Of a stretch of DNA of 64,000 nt, positions 1-8,758 are shown in pieces. Every line of letters begins with the position of its first letter. Positions within the stretch are counted from its first letter, which is position 1. The stretch is from the NCBI RefSeq assembly GCF_000219215.1, contig NC_015726.1:2480001-2544000 (forward strand). The letters are read 5' to 3'. Made by a program: the position numbers and the translations under genes. The notes beneath the pieces are model-generated. The model saw only the letters and a program-made list of their open reading frames with translations, had not been told where the DNA came from and did no database searches. Source of the DNA: Cupriavidus necator N-1 (GTDB taxonomy: Bacteria > Pseudomonadota > Gammaproteobacteria > Burkholderiales > Burkholderiaceae).

Positions 1-210
1 CGCGAACGCGGCCTTCAGCGTGTCCAGGTCCGGGCCGCCGGCGGCCGGCGTGAAATGCACGCGCATGAAGAAGCGGCCGGTGTACTCGTCACCGTACTGG
101 TCGGAATCGACGATATTGCAGCCGTGCTGGAACAGCAGGCCCGAGACGGCATGGACGATGCCCGGCTGGTCGGGGCACGAGAGGGTCAGGATGAATCCGG
201 TGTTGCTCAT
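1..210 (-). CDS. purU: Formyltetrahydrofolate deformylase, N-terminal part
   Basis: Only the first 70 residues are inside the window; the gene continues past the left edge. They form an ACT domain of the type that opens PurU, with the stretches LTLSCPDQPGIVHAVSGLL and FQHGCNIVDSDQY followed by FFMRVHF. PurU hydrolyses 10-formyl-tetrahydrofolate to formate and tetrahydrofolate, feeding formate to purine synthesis and balancing one-carbon units; the ACT domain is the regulatory part and the catalytic formyltransferase-like domain lies outside. The ATG at 208-210 (reverse strand) is the natural start because the ACT domain begins directly after it. The identification is strong from the N terminus alone, but intactness of the rest cannot be judged. 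Confidence 0.88.
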   Translation of the reverse strand, partial: MSNTGFILTLSCPDQPGIVHAVSGLLFQHGCNIVDSDQYGDEYTGRFFMRVHFTPAAGGPDLDTLKAAFA

Positions 211-306
211 GGTGTGTTGTTCTGTCGGAATGGCGCGGCGCAAGGCCGGGAAAATCAGGTCAGCGAGGTCGGCAAGACCGGCACAGGCGGAACCCGCGGC
301 GACGGC

Positions 307-1194
307 TCAGGCGCGCTGGTCAGGACCGAGCCAGCCGCGCCGCCCAAGGGCATCCAGCGTCACCAGTGTCGCATCGACCGTCATGGCGCCGGCCGACATG
401 ATAGCAAGCAATGCGACCACATCGACGCACCGGTGCTCGCTGACCTCGCCATCCTGGTTGCGCGGCGTGAAGCCGGGCGGCAGCAGCAGGTCGTAGACGC
501 AGACCTGCTCCCACTGTACGCCTTCGGGCAGGTCGCGCAGCACCTCGATCACGCCGTGGGCCTGCGCGCCCTGCGCCAGCGCGGGCGGGATGCCGGATTC
601 TTCCTCGCATTCGCGCACCAGCGTCGCCAGCGGATCGCTGCCGTGCGGCATGCCGCCGGCAACCAGGTTGTCCCACATGCCGGGGTCGACCGACTTGGCC
701 GGGCTGCGCCGCGAGATCCACAGCGCGGGACCGCCATCCACATCGCCATCGACAATACCGTTCATGTGCGAGGCAAAGGTCAGCAGCCCGAGAAAGCGCG
801 CCGCCGCGCGTTCCACCACGCCGAGTGCGGGCGCGTCCAGCGCGGGCGTGACCGCGAACAGTTCATCGCGCCAGCCGCGCACGTGGCCGGCATCGGCCAG
901 CTGGCGGGCCAGCGCCTGCAGCGCGGCGCTGCGCGCGTCGAAGTCATTGCGCCCGGGCAGCAGTTCAACCGCCGTGGTGCCATTGGCCAGGCGCTCGTCC
1001 GGGCCGAGGATGGCGCCCATGCCACGCAGGATTGCCGCATGGGCGCGCGGCAGCCAGCCAACCTGCTGGCCGGCCACCATCAGGCGCAGCTTGGCGGCGG
1101 CATCGAAGCCGCTGCGCGCCGCCAGCGAGGCGGCAATCTGCGCGGCGAGGTTGCCCGCGGGGTCCGCGGGCGGCAACGAAGACGTTTCAGCCAT
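307..1194 (-). CDS. Nudix hydrolase with N-terminal DUF4743-like domain
   Basis: A 295-residue protein with an N-terminal half resembling the DUF4743 domain that precedes Nudix domains in yeast and bacterial thiamine-pyrophosphokinase-related Nudix proteins. The Nudix domain covers about residues 130-285. Its box reads [20 protein letters not shown] followed by SGI. The metal-binding REcxEE part is intact, while the first glutamate of the GX5E portion is replaced by serine. Relatives hydrolyse nucleoside-diphosphate-linked or oxidised thiamine phosphates, but the substrate here cannot be deduced. It is divergent from glpK with 56 bases between starts. The ATG at 1192-1194 is the first start in frame. 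Confidence 0.82.
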   Translation of the reverse strand: MAETSSLPPADPAGNLAAQIAASLAARSGFDAAAKLRLMVAGQQVGWLPRAHAAILRGMGAILGPDERLANGTTAVELLPGRNDFDARSAALQALARQLADAGHVRGWRDELFAVTPALDAPALGVVERAAARFLGLLTFASHMNGIVDGDVDGGPALWISRRSPAKSVDPGMWDNLVAGGMPHGSDPLATLVRECEEESGIPPALAQGAQAHGVIEVLRDLPEGVQWEQVCVYDLLLPPGFTPRNQDGEVSEHRCVDVVALLAIMSAGAMTVDATLVTLDALGRRGWLGPDQRA

Positions 1195-1250
1195 CAGGAA
1201 TCCATGCGCCGGCCGGGCCGGCGCGCTTTGTCATTGTCAGGATTGAACGC

Positions 1251-2822
1251 ATGAACCAGCCAGCCGCGCAGGCCCAGCGCCCTGCATCGTCCCAGCTTCC
1301 CACCGAGCCGCAATATGTGCTGGCGCTCGACCAGGGCACCAGCAGCTCGCGGGCCATCCTGTTCGACCATGCCGGCAATGTGGTGCGACTCGCGCAGCGC
1401 GAGTTCCGCCAATATTACCCACATCCCGGCCATGTCGAGCACGACCCTTACGAGATCTGGCAATCGCAGCTGGCGGTGGCGCACGCGGTGCTGGCCGATG
1501 CCGGCATCTCTGCCTCGCAGGTGCGCGCCATCGGCATCACCAACCAGCGCGAGACCACTGTGCTGTGGGACCGCAAGACCGGCGAGCCGGTCGGGCGCGC
1601 GCTGGTCTGGCAGGACCGCCGCACCGCGCCCATGTGCGAGGCACTGCAGGCCGCCGGCCACGGCGAACTGTTCCGCGACAAGACCGGCCTGATCATCGAT
1701 GCCTACTTCTCCGGCACCAAGCTGCGCTGGATGCTCGACAACATCGAAGGCGCGCGCGAACGCGCCCAGCGCGGCGAACTGGCCTTCGGCACCGTCGACA
1801 GCTGGCTGATCTGGCAGCTGACCGACGGCGCGCGCCATGTCACTGATGTGTCAAATGCCTCGCGCACGATGCTGTTCAATATCCACAGCTTCGAGTGGGA
1901 CGACGCGCTGCTGGCGCTGCTCGACATCCCGCACGCGCTGCTGCCTGAGGTGGTGGCGTCCAGCGGCGAGGTGGCGCGCACCTCGGCGCGGCTCTTCGGC
2001 ATGCAGATCCCCATTGCCGGCATCGCCGGCGACCAGCAGGCCGCCACCTTCGGCCAGGCCTGCCTGTCGCCGGGCATGGCCAAGAACACCTACGGCACCG
2101 GCTGCTTCCTGCTGATGAATACCGGCTCGCAGCCGGTCACGTCGCACAACCGGCTGCTGACCACGATCGGCTGGCAGATCCGCGGCCAGACGCAATATTG
2201 CCTGGAAGGCGGCGTGTTCATGGGCGGCGCCACCATCCAGTGGCTGCGCGACGGCCTGAAGATCATCAACAGCGCGCCCGAGGTCGAGCCGCTCGCGCGC
2301 CAGTGCGACGACACCGGCGGCGTGGTGCTGGTGCCCGCCTTTGCCGGCCTGGGCGCGCCGCACTGGGACCCCTTTGCACGCGGCACGCTGGTCGGCATGA
2401 CGCGCGGCACGGGCCGGCCGCAGATCGCGCGCGCCGCGCTGGAATCGATCGCGCTGCAGAGCGTCGATGTGCTGGAAGCCATGCAGAAGGACGCCGGCAT
2501 CTCGCTGGCCGAGCTGCGCGTGGACGGCGGCGCCTCGCGCAGCGACCTGCTGATGCAGATGCAGGCCGACCTGCTCGGCACCCCGGTGGTCCGCCCGCGC
2601 GTGACCGAAACCACCGCGCTGGGCGCCGCCTACCTGGCGGGCCTGGCCACCGGCTACTGGAGCGATCCGGCAGAGATCGCGCAGCAATGGCAGGTGGAGC
2701 GGCGCTTTGAGCCGAACCTGTCGGCTGACGCGCGCGGCCACCGGCTGGCGCGCTGGCATCGCGCCGTCGACCGCGCGCGCGACTGGGCGCGCGAGGACCA
2801 AGCCAACGGCAGCCACGCCTGA
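1251..2822 (+). CDS. glpK: Glycerol kinase
   Basis: Phosphorylates glycerol with ATP to sn-glycerol 3-phosphate in the cytoplasm. The FGGY-kinase N-terminal phosphate-binding motif [15 protein letters not shown] starts at about residue 24. Further family landmarks are [19 protein letters not shown], the [11 protein letters not shown] segment, [13 protein letters not shown] and the C-terminal [20 protein letters not shown]. The 523 residues are about 25 longer than enterobacterial GlpK, because of an extra Ala/Gln/Pro-rich N terminus if ATG 1251 is used; an upstream ORF extension overlaps the divergent Nudix gene and is not believable. glpD follows after 40 bases, so the two probably form a glycerol operon. 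No glpF or glpR is seen here. Confidence 0.96.
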   Translation: MNQPAAQAQRPASSQLPTEPQYVLALDQGTSSSRAILFDHAGNVVRLAQREFRQYYPHPGHVEHDPYEIWQSQLAVAHAVLADAGISASQVRAIGITNQRETTVLWDRKTGEPVGRALVWQDRRTAPMCEALQAAGHGELFRDKTGLIIDAYFSGTKLRWMLDNIEGARERAQRGELAFGTVDSWLIWQLTDGARHVTDVSNASRTMLFNIHSFEWDDALLALLDIPHALLPEVVASSGEVARTSARLFGMQIPIAGIAGDQQAATFGQACLSPGMAKNTYGTGCFLLMNTGSQPVTSHNRLLTTIGWQIRGQTQYCLEGGVFMGGATIQWLRDGLKIINSAPEVEPLARQCDDTGGVVLVPAFAGLGAPHWDPFARGTLVGMTRGTGRPQIARAALESIALQSVDVLEAMQKDAGISLAELRVDGGASRSDLLMQMQADLLGTPVVRPRVTETTALGAAYLAGLATGYWSDPAEIAQQWQVERRFEPNLSADARGHRLARWHRAVDRARDWAREDQANGSHA

Positions 2823-2862
2823 GCGCCGGCCCACCCCGAACACACTCCCCAAAAAAAGCGTC

Positions 2863-4467
2863 ATGCAGAGAGTCTCCACCCCGATCCAGCCCCCCGACCG
2901 CGCCGCCCTGCTCGCCACCCTGGAGCGCGAGCCGCGCTGGGATGTGATCGTCATCGGCGGCGGCGCCACCGGCCTGGGCACCGCAGTCGATGCCGCCTCG
3001 CGCGGCTACCGCACGCTGCTGGTCGAAGCCGCGGATTTTGCCAAGGGCACCTCCAGCAAGGCCACCAAGCTGGTCCATGGCGGCGTGCGCTACCTGGCCC
3101 AGGGCAATATCAGCCTGGTGCGCGAGGCCCTGCACGAGCGTGGCCTGCTGGCGCGCAACGCGCCGCACGTGGTGTGGCCGCTGGGCTTCGTGGTGCCGGC
3201 CTACCAGCTGTTCGACCAGCCCTTCTACGGCATCGGCCTCAAGGTCTACGACATGCTGGCTGGCGACCTCAACCTGGCCGGCAGCCGCTGGCTGAATCAC
3301 CGCGAGGTGCTGGCTGCGGCGCCCAACCTGGCCGAGCACGTCGGCGGGCGTCCGCTGCGCGGCGGCAACCTGTATTTCGACGGCCAGTTCGACGATGCGC
3401 GGCTGGCGGTGGCGCTGATGCGTACCCTGTTCGACGTGGGCGGCACCGCGGTCAACTACATGCGCGTGACGGGCCTGAGCCAGCAAGGCGGCGTGATCAG
3501 CGGCATGACCGTGCAGGATGTGCTGGGCGACGCCACCTTCCACCTGCGCGCCGACTGCGTGATCAACGCCACCGGCGTGTGGGTCGATGCGATCCGGCAG
3601 ATGGAGGACGGCCACGCGCGCGCCATGGTCGCGCCCAGCCAGGGCGTGCACCTGACGCTGCCGCGCAGCTTCCTGCCGGGCGAGCGCGCCATCCTGATCC
3701 CCAAGACCGACGACGGCCGGGTGCTGTTCGTGGTGCCATGGAACGGCCACACCATTGTCGGCACCACCGACACGCCGCGCCGCGACCTGCCGCTGGAGCC
3801 CGACGCCGGAGCCGACGACGTCGATTTCATCCTGGAAACCGCGTCGCGCTACCTTGCCAGGGACCCGACCCGTGCCGACGTCACCAGCGTCTGGGCCGGC
3901 CTGCGGCCGCTGGTGCGGGCCACCGGCGAGGCCTCGACCGCGTCGCTGTCGCGCGAGCATACGATCCTGGTTTCCAAGGCCGGGCTGATCACCGTCACCG
4001 GCGGCAAGTGGACCACTTACCGCAAGATGGCCGAAGACGTGATCGAGACCGCGATCCAGCGCCAGATGGTTCGCGCGGCCCCGTGCGTGACCGCCGAGCT
4101 GCCCCTGCACGGCGCGGCGGGGCTGCCGGCCGGGCTGCCGCCGCCGGATTCAGGCTCGCCGGACCGCTACTACGGCAATGAGCTGGACCTGCTGCGCGCG
4201 CTGCCCGGATATGACCGGATGCTGGCACCGGCGTCGGGCCTGACCGAGGCGCACGTGCGCTTTGCGGCCCGGCACGAACTGGCGCGCCGGGTCGAGGACG
4301 TGTTGGCCCGCCGCAACCGCGCGCTGTTCCTGGACGCGCGAGCCGCCGTGGATGCCGCGCCGGCCGTGGCCGCGATCCTGGCCGAGGAACTCGGCGAGAG
4401 CGAGGCCTGGCAGGCGCGCGAAATCGAGAGCTTCCGCACGCTCGCCGCCGGCTACATGCTCGGCTGA
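2863..4467 (+). CDS. glpD: Aerobic glycerol-3-phosphate dehydrogenase
   Basis: FAD-dependent, membrane-associated enzyme that oxidises glycerol 3-phosphate to dihydroxyacetone phosphate and passes electrons to ubiquinone. The dinucleotide-binding motif VIVIGGGATGLGTAVDAASR lies near residue 26, followed by the GlpD signature segments KGTSSKATKLVHGGVRYLAQ and LVVPWNGHT-like FVVPWNGHTIVGTTDTPR. GLITVTGGKWTTYRKMAEDV marks the end of the FAD domain, and the remaining roughly 130 residues are the C-terminal helical domain. The 534-residue length is normal. The chosen ATG lies 40 bases after glpK and just upstream of the conserved FAD motif. It completes the conversion of glycerol to a glycolytic intermediate. 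Confidence 0.96.
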   Translation: MQRVSTPIQPPDRAALLATLEREPRWDVIVIGGGATGLGTAVDAASRGYRTLLVEAADFAKGTSSKATKLVHGGVRYLAQGNISLVREALHERGLLARNAPHVVWPLGFVVPAYQLFDQPFYGIGLKVYDMLAGDLNLAGSRWLNHREVLAAAPNLAEHVGGRPLRGGNLYFDGQFDDARLAVALMRTLFDVGGTAVNYMRVTGLSQQGGVISGMTVQDVLGDATFHLRADCVINATGVWVDAIRQMEDGHARAMVAPSQGVHLTLPRSFLPGERAILIPKTDDGRVLFVVPWNGHTIVGTTDTPRRDLPLEPDAGADDVDFILETASRYLARDPTRADVTSVWAGLRPLVRATGEASTASLSREHTILVSKAGLITVTGGKWTTYRKMAEDVIETAIQRQMVRAAPCVTAELPLHGAAGLPAGLPPPDSGSPDRYYGNELDLLRALPGYDRMLAPASGLTEAHVRFAARHELARRVEDVLARRNRALFLDARAAVDAAPAVAAILAEELGESEAWQAREIESFRTLAAGYMLG

Positions 4468-4545
4468 CCCGGACGCCGGCGCAACCGCCGCCGGCGCCGC
4501 CCATCTCAACTGGCTGACACACCACCTGTTGACCAAGGCAAACCC

Positions 4546-4923
4546 ATGACCACTCGCCCGATCCTGTCCTGCGCCCGCGCCGTGGCCCTGCTCGCAACCG
4601 TCGGCGCCTGCGCCGCGGCGCACGCCGCCCGCGCGCCCGGCATCGAGGGCGTGCGCTTCCCGGACGTGCGCACCGTGCGCTACCAGTGCGACGGCGGCAA
4701 GACGCTTTCCGTGCGCTATTTCAACAGCCCGGACAACCAGGCGGCGGTGTTCCGCATCGAAGGCAAGCCGGTGCTGGCGGTCAGCACCGTGTCGGCCTCC
4801 GGCGCGCGTTATGTCGGCGGCCGCTACGAATGGTGGACCAAGGGCGAGGAAGGCACGCTGCGCGACCTGATGCAGGCCGAAAACGCCGCGCCAGCGCTGG
4901 CCAACTGCCACGCAAAGCCCTAA
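4546..4923 (+). CDS. mliC: MliC-type periplasmic C-type lysozyme inhibitor
   Basis: A 125-residue protein with an N-terminal signal peptide (hydrophobic ALLATVGACAAAHA, cleavage likely near residue 27). The mature part matches the MliC/PliC fold: YQCDGGKTLSVRYFN, an AVFRIEGK strand, and the two conserved inhibitory loops SASGARYVGGRYEWWTKG, carrying the serine and lysine that insert into the lysozyme active site in characterised family members. No lipobox cysteine follows the signal peptide cleanly, so it is more likely soluble periplasmic (PliC-like) than a lipoprotein. It follows glpD by 78 bases in the same direction. Assignment to the family is firm; the inhibited lysozyme is not known. 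Confidence 0.85.
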   Translation: MTTRPILSCARAVALLATVGACAAAHAARAPGIEGVRFPDVRTVRYQCDGGKTLSVRYFNSPDNQAAVFRIEGKPVLAVSTVSASGARYVGGRYEWWTKGEEGTLRDLMQAENAAPALANCHAKP

Positions 4924-4992
4924 GCGCCACGTCACCGTTTGAGGTGGCGGCGTTCCGGGCGATAATGTGGGGATTGAATCAGGGAGAACACC

Positions 4993-5373
4993 ATGGACGA
5001 GATTGAAGATCTGTCCGATCTGCCGATGCCCCGCTTTATCTGGGGCTTCGCCGTTATCGCAGGCAAAGGCGGCGAGGTCATGCACGACGAGTTCGAGTAT
5101 CTGACCCACACCCGCAGCCCGCGCTTCACCTGCCGCGTAGTCGAGCTAGAAGACATGCCGGCGGAAAGCGAGGAAGACGCCATCGATGGCCGCATCGTCC
5201 ATGATGACGATCCGAGCCGGATGTTCTATATCACCGATGCCGGCATGGCGCTGGTCAATTTCCAGCTGTTCGACAAGATGCCGGACAAGCAGAAATTCAA
5301 GCGCATCTGCGACGAAGCCATCGCCAACTGGATGCTGCGCCGCGAATTCCTTGACGAAGAAGAAGAGGACTGA
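4993..5373 (+). CDS. Conserved hypothetical acidic protein
   Basis: A 126-residue, strongly acidic cytoplasmic protein with no signal peptide or membrane segment. It starts MDEIEDLSDLPMPRFIWGF and ends in LDEEEED. The ATG is preceded by AGGGAGA at a good ribosome-binding distance, and codon use matches neighbouring genes, so it is very likely expressed. I recognise no catalytic motif. A central FTCRVVELEDM stretch and the C-terminal helix-like FKRICDEAIANWMLRREF are the most structured parts. It lies downstream of the lysozyme inhibitor and is not obviously linked to it. Confidence 0.7.
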   Translation: MDEIEDLSDLPMPRFIWGFAVIAGKGGEVMHDEFEYLTHTRSPRFTCRVVELEDMPAESEEDAIDGRIVHDDDPSRMFYITDAGMALVNFQLFDKMPDKQKFKRICDEAIANWMLRREFLDEEEED

Positions 5374-5401
5374 CCCGCTCGTGACCTGATGGGGTCAGAC
5401 A

Positions 5402-5423
5402 GGTGGCCGCGGGCGCGGCCACC
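5402..5423. terminator. Hairpin between convergent genes
   Basis: GGTGGCCGCG and CGCGGCCACC form an inverted repeat between the acidic protein gene (plus) and the small gene on the minus strand. The T-run after it is poor, so termination on either side is only plausible. Confidence 0.45.
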
Positions 5424-5428
5424 ATGTT

Positions 5429-5710
5429 TCAGCTCTCGGCCTGCTCCGGCGGCAACGCGCCCGCCAGCAGTTCATTGAGCAGCCCGGTCATGCCACCGGG
5501 GTGATCCACGGCAAGCGCCTGCAGGCGCTTGACCAGCGTGCCGTCCAGCTTGCACGCAAAGGGCACCAGACCTTGCTCCTGGTCCAGCCGGCGCTGTTCG
5601 CGCCGGTCCGGGCGCGCAGCGCCGCCGGGAATACCCCGCCCCGCCGTAGCCTGCTTCAGGCTGTTGGCGATCTTCAGGCCCTTGTTTTTTTCCAGGTCCG
5701 TTTTCTTCAC
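5429..5710 (-). CDS. Small conserved hypothetical protein
   Basis: About 93 residues if translation starts at the GTG at 5708-5710, giving an N terminus MKKTDLEKNKGLKIANSLKQ. An ATG 63 bases upstream (5773) would add a non-conserved-looking segment and is less likely. The protein is rich in Arg and Gln around residues 30-50 (DRREQRRLDQEQ) and ends with a hydrophobic helix-like TGLLNELLAGAL. The layout (basic N terminus, LVPFACKLDGTLVKRLQALA) suggests a small nucleic-acid or protein-binding protein, but I recognise no named family. The start choice is the main uncertainty. Confidence 0.6.
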   Translation of the reverse strand: MKKTDLEKNKGLKIANSLKQATAGRGIPGGAARPDRREQRRLDQEQGLVPFACKLDGTLVKRLQALAVDHPGGMTGLLNELLAGALPPEQAES

Positions 5711-5787
5711 GGCATTATCCGAAAGTCTGTAGAGGCCGGTATTGTACGCACCCGCGGCACCCACCGGCCGCAAGGCGACCGGCGCCG

Positions 5788-6012
5788 CTATTCGTTGCCG
5801 ACTTCGATCAGTTCGGCGGCCACCCGCTGGATTTCCGCATAGACCGGAATGGCCTCCATCGGCCCGGTGCAGCCCACGGCCGTGGCCTGGCTGGCATCGG
5901 CGCCAGGCGGCAGGAACACAAAGGCCATGCCGGGCTGCCAGCCGGGATGCTTGCGCAGGCTGTCATTGAGGATGTCGAGATACTGCGCGCGCGTGAAAAC
6001 GTGCTTTGCCAT
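5788..6012 (-). CDS. Small conserved hypothetical protein
   Basis: A 74-residue protein beginning MAKHVFTRAQYLDILNDSL. A strong ribosome-binding site (GGAGGTAGC) lies just upstream of the ATG at 6010-6012 and fixes the start; the longer ORF up to 6090 is not needed. It contains HPGWQPGMAFVFLPPGAD and a C-terminal helical segment ending ELIEVGNE. No membrane segment or known motif is apparent. It is separated from its neighbours by more than 70 bases on each side. Confidence 0.65.
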   Translation of the reverse strand: MAKHVFTRAQYLDILNDSLRKHPGWQPGMAFVFLPPGADASQATAVGCTGPMEAIPVYAEIQRVAAELIEVGNE

Positions 6013-6125
6013 TGCTACCTCCGGTATCCGCTGCCGATGCGCCGCGCGGGCGCGGTTGTCATGGCGGCGATCGTAGCATGGCAAGGCCACCCGGCGTCAC
6101 CGTGCGGCGCCGGGCGGCTGGCGCA

Positions 6126-6533
6126 TCAGCACTCGCCCTTCTTGGCGTGGCCGGGCGGGCAGTGATAGCCCTTGTCCTTGTGGCCCTTGTCCTTGTACCC
6201 GCCCTGGTCCCAGCGCCCCGGCACCAGCACCCAGCCGTCGCGCGACTGGATCCAGCGCGGCGACTCATAGATATAGCCGGGGCGTTCACGTTCCCAGCGC
6301 CCCTTCTTCCAGGCGTGCTTGTGGTAGTGGTCATCCCAGTCCCAGTAGCCCGGCACCCAGACATAGCCTGAGCGCGGCGTGGGCACGACCTCATAGATCG
6401 GGGCCGGCGGTGGTACGCCGATGGCAACGTTGACCGACACCTGGGCCATCGACCCCGCACTGAACGTCAGGCCGGAACCCAGCAGGGCCGCCAGCAGGAG
6501 GGCCCTGGCCGGCCGGAGCGCGCGATGTGTCAT
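6126..6533 (-). CDS. Exported YxWxxGxW-repeat protein
   Basis: 135 residues with a signal peptide (ALLLAALLGSGLTFSAGSMA) and then three aromatic repeats: GYVWVPGYWDWDDHYHKHAW, GRWERERPGYIYESPRW and GWVLVPGRWDQ. This pattern is that of the YXWGXW/BcpO-type repeat proteins found in Burkholderiaceae envelopes, whose function is not established. The C terminus is Lys/Gly/His-rich (GYKDKGHKDKGYHCPPGH). The ATG at 6531-6533 follows an AAAGGA ribosome-binding site; an upstream ATG in frame is poorer and would mask the signal peptide. Confidence 0.72.
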   Translation of the reverse strand: MTHRALRPARALLLAALLGSGLTFSAGSMAQVSVNVAIGVPPPAPIYEVVPTPRSGYVWVPGYWDWDDHYHKHAWKKGRWERERPGYIYESPRWIQSRDGWVLVPGRWDQGGYKDKGHKDKGYHCPPGHAKKGEC

Positions 6534-6650
6534 GGGAGTCCTTTCTAGTGGAGGAACATGCCCACAGTCTAGCGCGCACCGATCCCGGCGCATTGTAAGA
6601 AACGGTATCCGTTGATCACAAAGATGCCGGCGCGCAACACTGGCCCCAGC

Positions 6651-6854
6651 CTAGTGGTCTTCGGCCATCGCCTTGAGCTGGGCCTCGCCCGCTACCCGCG
6701 CGGCATCCGAGGTGGTGAAGGTGTCGTCCGAGACGATGGCGCGCCGGATCTGCTGCGCGCCGAAGTCCACCAGCGCGATGACCCACACATAGCGCCCCGC
6801 CTGGGGCGCCGTTTGCACAAAGGCCTTCAGGTTGTTCCGCGATTCACTTGCCAT
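6651..6854 (-). CDS. Small hypothetical protein
   Basis: 67 residues, starting MASESRNNLKAFVQTAP, with a ribosome-binding site (GGAGATGGATC) before the ATG. The middle GRYVWVIALVDFG is hydrophobic but too short and polar-flanked to be a sure membrane helix. The C-terminal third is alpha-helical and Ala-rich. No family recognised. Good codon use and ribosome-binding site support its being real. Confidence 0.55.
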   Translation of the reverse strand: MASESRNNLKAFVQTAPQAGRYVWVIALVDFGAQQIRRAIVSDDTFTTSDAARVAGEAQLKAMAEDH

Positions 6855-6922
6855 GATCCATCTCCTGGTGAGACGTGCCGCAGCACAGGTGTCTGGGGAA
6901 CTCTAGCACATGGCTGGCCCGC

Positions 6923-7327
6923 TCACCGGGCTGCGGCCTCCGTGGCGAAGTCACGCAATTCGCGCGCCCGCGCGGCCGTCATCCGGGCCATGCAGGTCGC
7001 CCCGGCCACGCGCGCGGCGGTGCCGCCGGCCGGATTGGCCATATAGGCGCAATTGGCCTGGCGGAACTCCAGCCAGACACGCTGCGCCACCCGCAACTGG
7101 CCGGTGCGCGGCGCTTCCAGCCGCCGCAGCAAGGCTTGATAGGCGCTGTTCAGCGCCACGTCCTGGACCCGTGTTTCGGCCGCGGCGCAGCCGAGCATGT
7201 CGGCAGTCGACATGGCCTTGGCCATGCAGCGTTCATATTCAGCGCTCAGGCCATTGCTTTGCTCAGCGCGGGCCGGTGCGCCCGCCACGGCAAGACCAAG
7301 GATGGCAAGACATGCGATGACGCGCAT
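6923..7327 (-). CDS. LprI/DUF1311-family exported protein
   Basis: 134 residues with a clear signal peptide (VIACLAILGLAVAGAPARA). The mature part has the DUF1311 pattern: YERCMAKA, MLGCAAAETRVQD, a long helix with LNSAYQALLRRL, QRVWLEFRQANCAYM and a fourth cysteine in GATCMARMT, giving the usual four cysteines for two disulphides. The family includes LprI of Mycobacterium tuberculosis, reported as a lysozyme inhibitor, but most members are uncharacterised. The ATG at 7325-7327 has an AGGGAGA site before it. Together with the MliC-type protein at 4546-4923 it gives two possible lysozyme-defence proteins within 3 kb. Confidence 0.78.
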   Translation of the reverse strand: MRVIACLAILGLAVAGAPARAEQSNGLSAEYERCMAKAMSTADMLGCAAAETRVQDVALNSAYQALLRRLEAPRTGQLRVAQRVWLEFRQANCAYMANPAGGTAARVAGATCMARMTAARARELRDFATEAAAR

Positions 7328-7391
7328 AACGGCTCTCCCTTTGCTTGGTGGTGACGCGACGATGCTGGGCCATGCCGGGGCATCGGGCCGC

Positions 7392-7853
7392 TCAGGCCAG
7401 CCAGCGCCCCAGCGTGGCCACGGCGATATTGACCAGCCCGAGCACCAGGTTGGTCCCCACCGCCTGCCGGATGCGGTTCAGCGCGGCACCGGCGGCCGGC
7501 CAGTCCTGGGCCTCCACGGCCCGGCCCAGCACGCGATACGGCCCAAACCACACGTAGCAGAAAATCACCGTCATGACGAGGCCGATGCCCATCATCAGGT
7601 GCCAGTTGCGTGGGGAAGCGGACATGCCCACTGCGGCCATCATCGCCGCGCCGCTCAGCAGGATCGCGATCACCGCCGCCCACACCCACGGGAAGAAGCG
7701 GGCAAACACGCCGCGCCAGAGCCGCAGCCGCGGCGGCGGCTCCAGCACGGTGCCGGCCACGGGCCGCAGGCACAGGTAGGCAAAGAACATGCCGCCCACC
7801 CAGACGGCAACGCCGGCAACGTGCAGGAAGCGGAAAAGCGGGTCGGAAATCAT
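7392..7853 (-). CDS. CopD-family small membrane protein
   Basis: 153 residues with about four membrane helices. The opening LFRFLHVAGVAVWVGGMFFA matches the first helix of CopD/DUF2269-like proteins, with an in-membrane histidine, and a second histidine sits in RNWHLMMGIGLVM. These histidines suggest heme or copper binding, but the family is functionally diverse. I chose the ATG at 7851-7853 because the longer ORF (to 8054) adds a non-membrane, low-complexity stretch. It is divergent from yfiR across a 305-base gap. Confidence 0.65.
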   Translation of the reverse strand: MISDPLFRFLHVAGVAVWVGGMFFAYLCLRPVAGTVLEPPPRLRLWRGVFARFFPWVWAAVIAILLSGAAMMAAVGMSASPRNWHLMMGIGLVMTVIFCYVWFGPYRVLGRAVEAQDWPAAGAALNRIRQAVGTNLVLGLVNIAVATLGRWLA

Positions 7854-8158
7854 GGCGGCAAGCGGCGGCGAGGCGCGCGTTGGGGACGATGGCCCCATTC
7901 TAAGTGTTGTGTCCGCCACGGCGAAGCGCTGCGCGCGTTCCAGCCTGACTTCAGGAAAACAACGAAAAACCGTTAAACATTCCGTATCACGCCGCGTCGC
8001 AAACTGGCCCCACGGAATCATGCCCGCACAAGCGCGTTCCGGGGCCGAGCCCACCCGCGGCTAACGCTTGACCGCCCGGAACCGGCCCCCGGACAATAAC
8101 CGCGGCTGCGGCCAGCCCGCCACCCACACCGGCCGTACCGAACCTCCTGCCCCAGACC
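7854..8158. other. Intergenic region without a gene
   Basis: The 305 bases between the divergent CopD-like gene and yfiR should carry both promoters. An AT-richer patch near 7970-7985 (around GAAAAACCGTTAAACATTCC) is the only departure from the high GC content. I cannot pick a convincing -35/-10 pair. Confidence 0.4.
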
Positions 8159-8758
8159 ATGGCTCCTGCCCCAGCCAGCGCCCTTCCCGGTGCCGATTCC
8201 GCCCGACGTCCCCCGCTGCTGCGCCGCGCCCTGCCGGCCCTGCTCGCCGTGACGCTGGCGGTGCTGCCAGCCATGCTGCCGCCGGCGGTGACGGCGCAGC
8301 CCGCGCCGCAGCGCACCGACCTGGTCGCGCGCGTGGTCTTCAGCCTGCTGGGGTATGCACGCTGGCCGGTCGAGCGCGACCCCGTGCGACTGTGCGTGGA
8401 CAGCACCAGCCACTACTCCGCACGGCTGATGGAAGGCGGCACGCTCGCCAACGGCCGGTCGGTGCGCACGCGCCAGGTCGACGTGCTGGCCGACATGCTG
8501 CATCCGGCCTGCGATGCCCTCTACGTCGGCGCCATGAACGAAGCCCGCCGCAAGCGCCTGTCGGGCGAACTGACCGGCCGCCCGGTACTGGTGATCGCCG
8601 AAGAAGACTTCGAGTGCGAGGTCGGCAGCATGTTCTGCCTGAACATCCGCGACCAGCAGGTCTCGTTCCGCGTCAACCTTGACACGCTCGCGCGCAGCGG
8701 CGTGCATGTGCACCCCGGCGTGCTGCAGCTGGGCCGCCGCAAGGGAGCGCCGTCATGA
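8159..8758 (+). CDS. yfiR: YfiR-family periplasmic repressor of a diguanylate cyclase
   Basis: 199 residues of the DUF4154/YfiR family. An N-terminal segment with a hydrophobic stretch (ALLAVTLAVLPAMLPPAVTA) exports it. The mature domain keeps LLGYARWP, the VRLCVDS strand and four cysteines (RLCVD, HPACD, FECEVG, MFCLNI), which form the stabilising disulphides in Pseudomonas YfiR. In that system YfiR binds the periplasmic part of YfiN and keeps the cyclase off, with YfiB sequestering YfiR at the outer membrane. The stop codon overlaps the yfiN start as ATGA, so the two are translationally coupled. The N terminus before the signal core is long, so the exact start is uncertain. Confidence 0.83.
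   Translation: MAPAPASALPGADSARRPPLLRRALPALLAVTLAVLPAMLPPAVTAQPAPQRTDLVARVVFSLLGYARWPVERDPVRLCVDSTSHYSARLMEGGTLANGRSVRTRQVDVLADMLHPACDALYVGAMNEARRKRLSGELTGRPVLVIAEEDFECEVGSMFCLNIRDQQVSFRVNLDTLARSGVHVHPGVLQLGRRKGAPS

Noticed and set aside
55..1254. Plus-strand 399-residue ORF opposite the Nudix gene
   Set aside because: Arg/Gln/His-rich shadow of a GC-rich gene; no family motif, no ribosome-binding site. The minus-strand Nudix frame has clear motifs.
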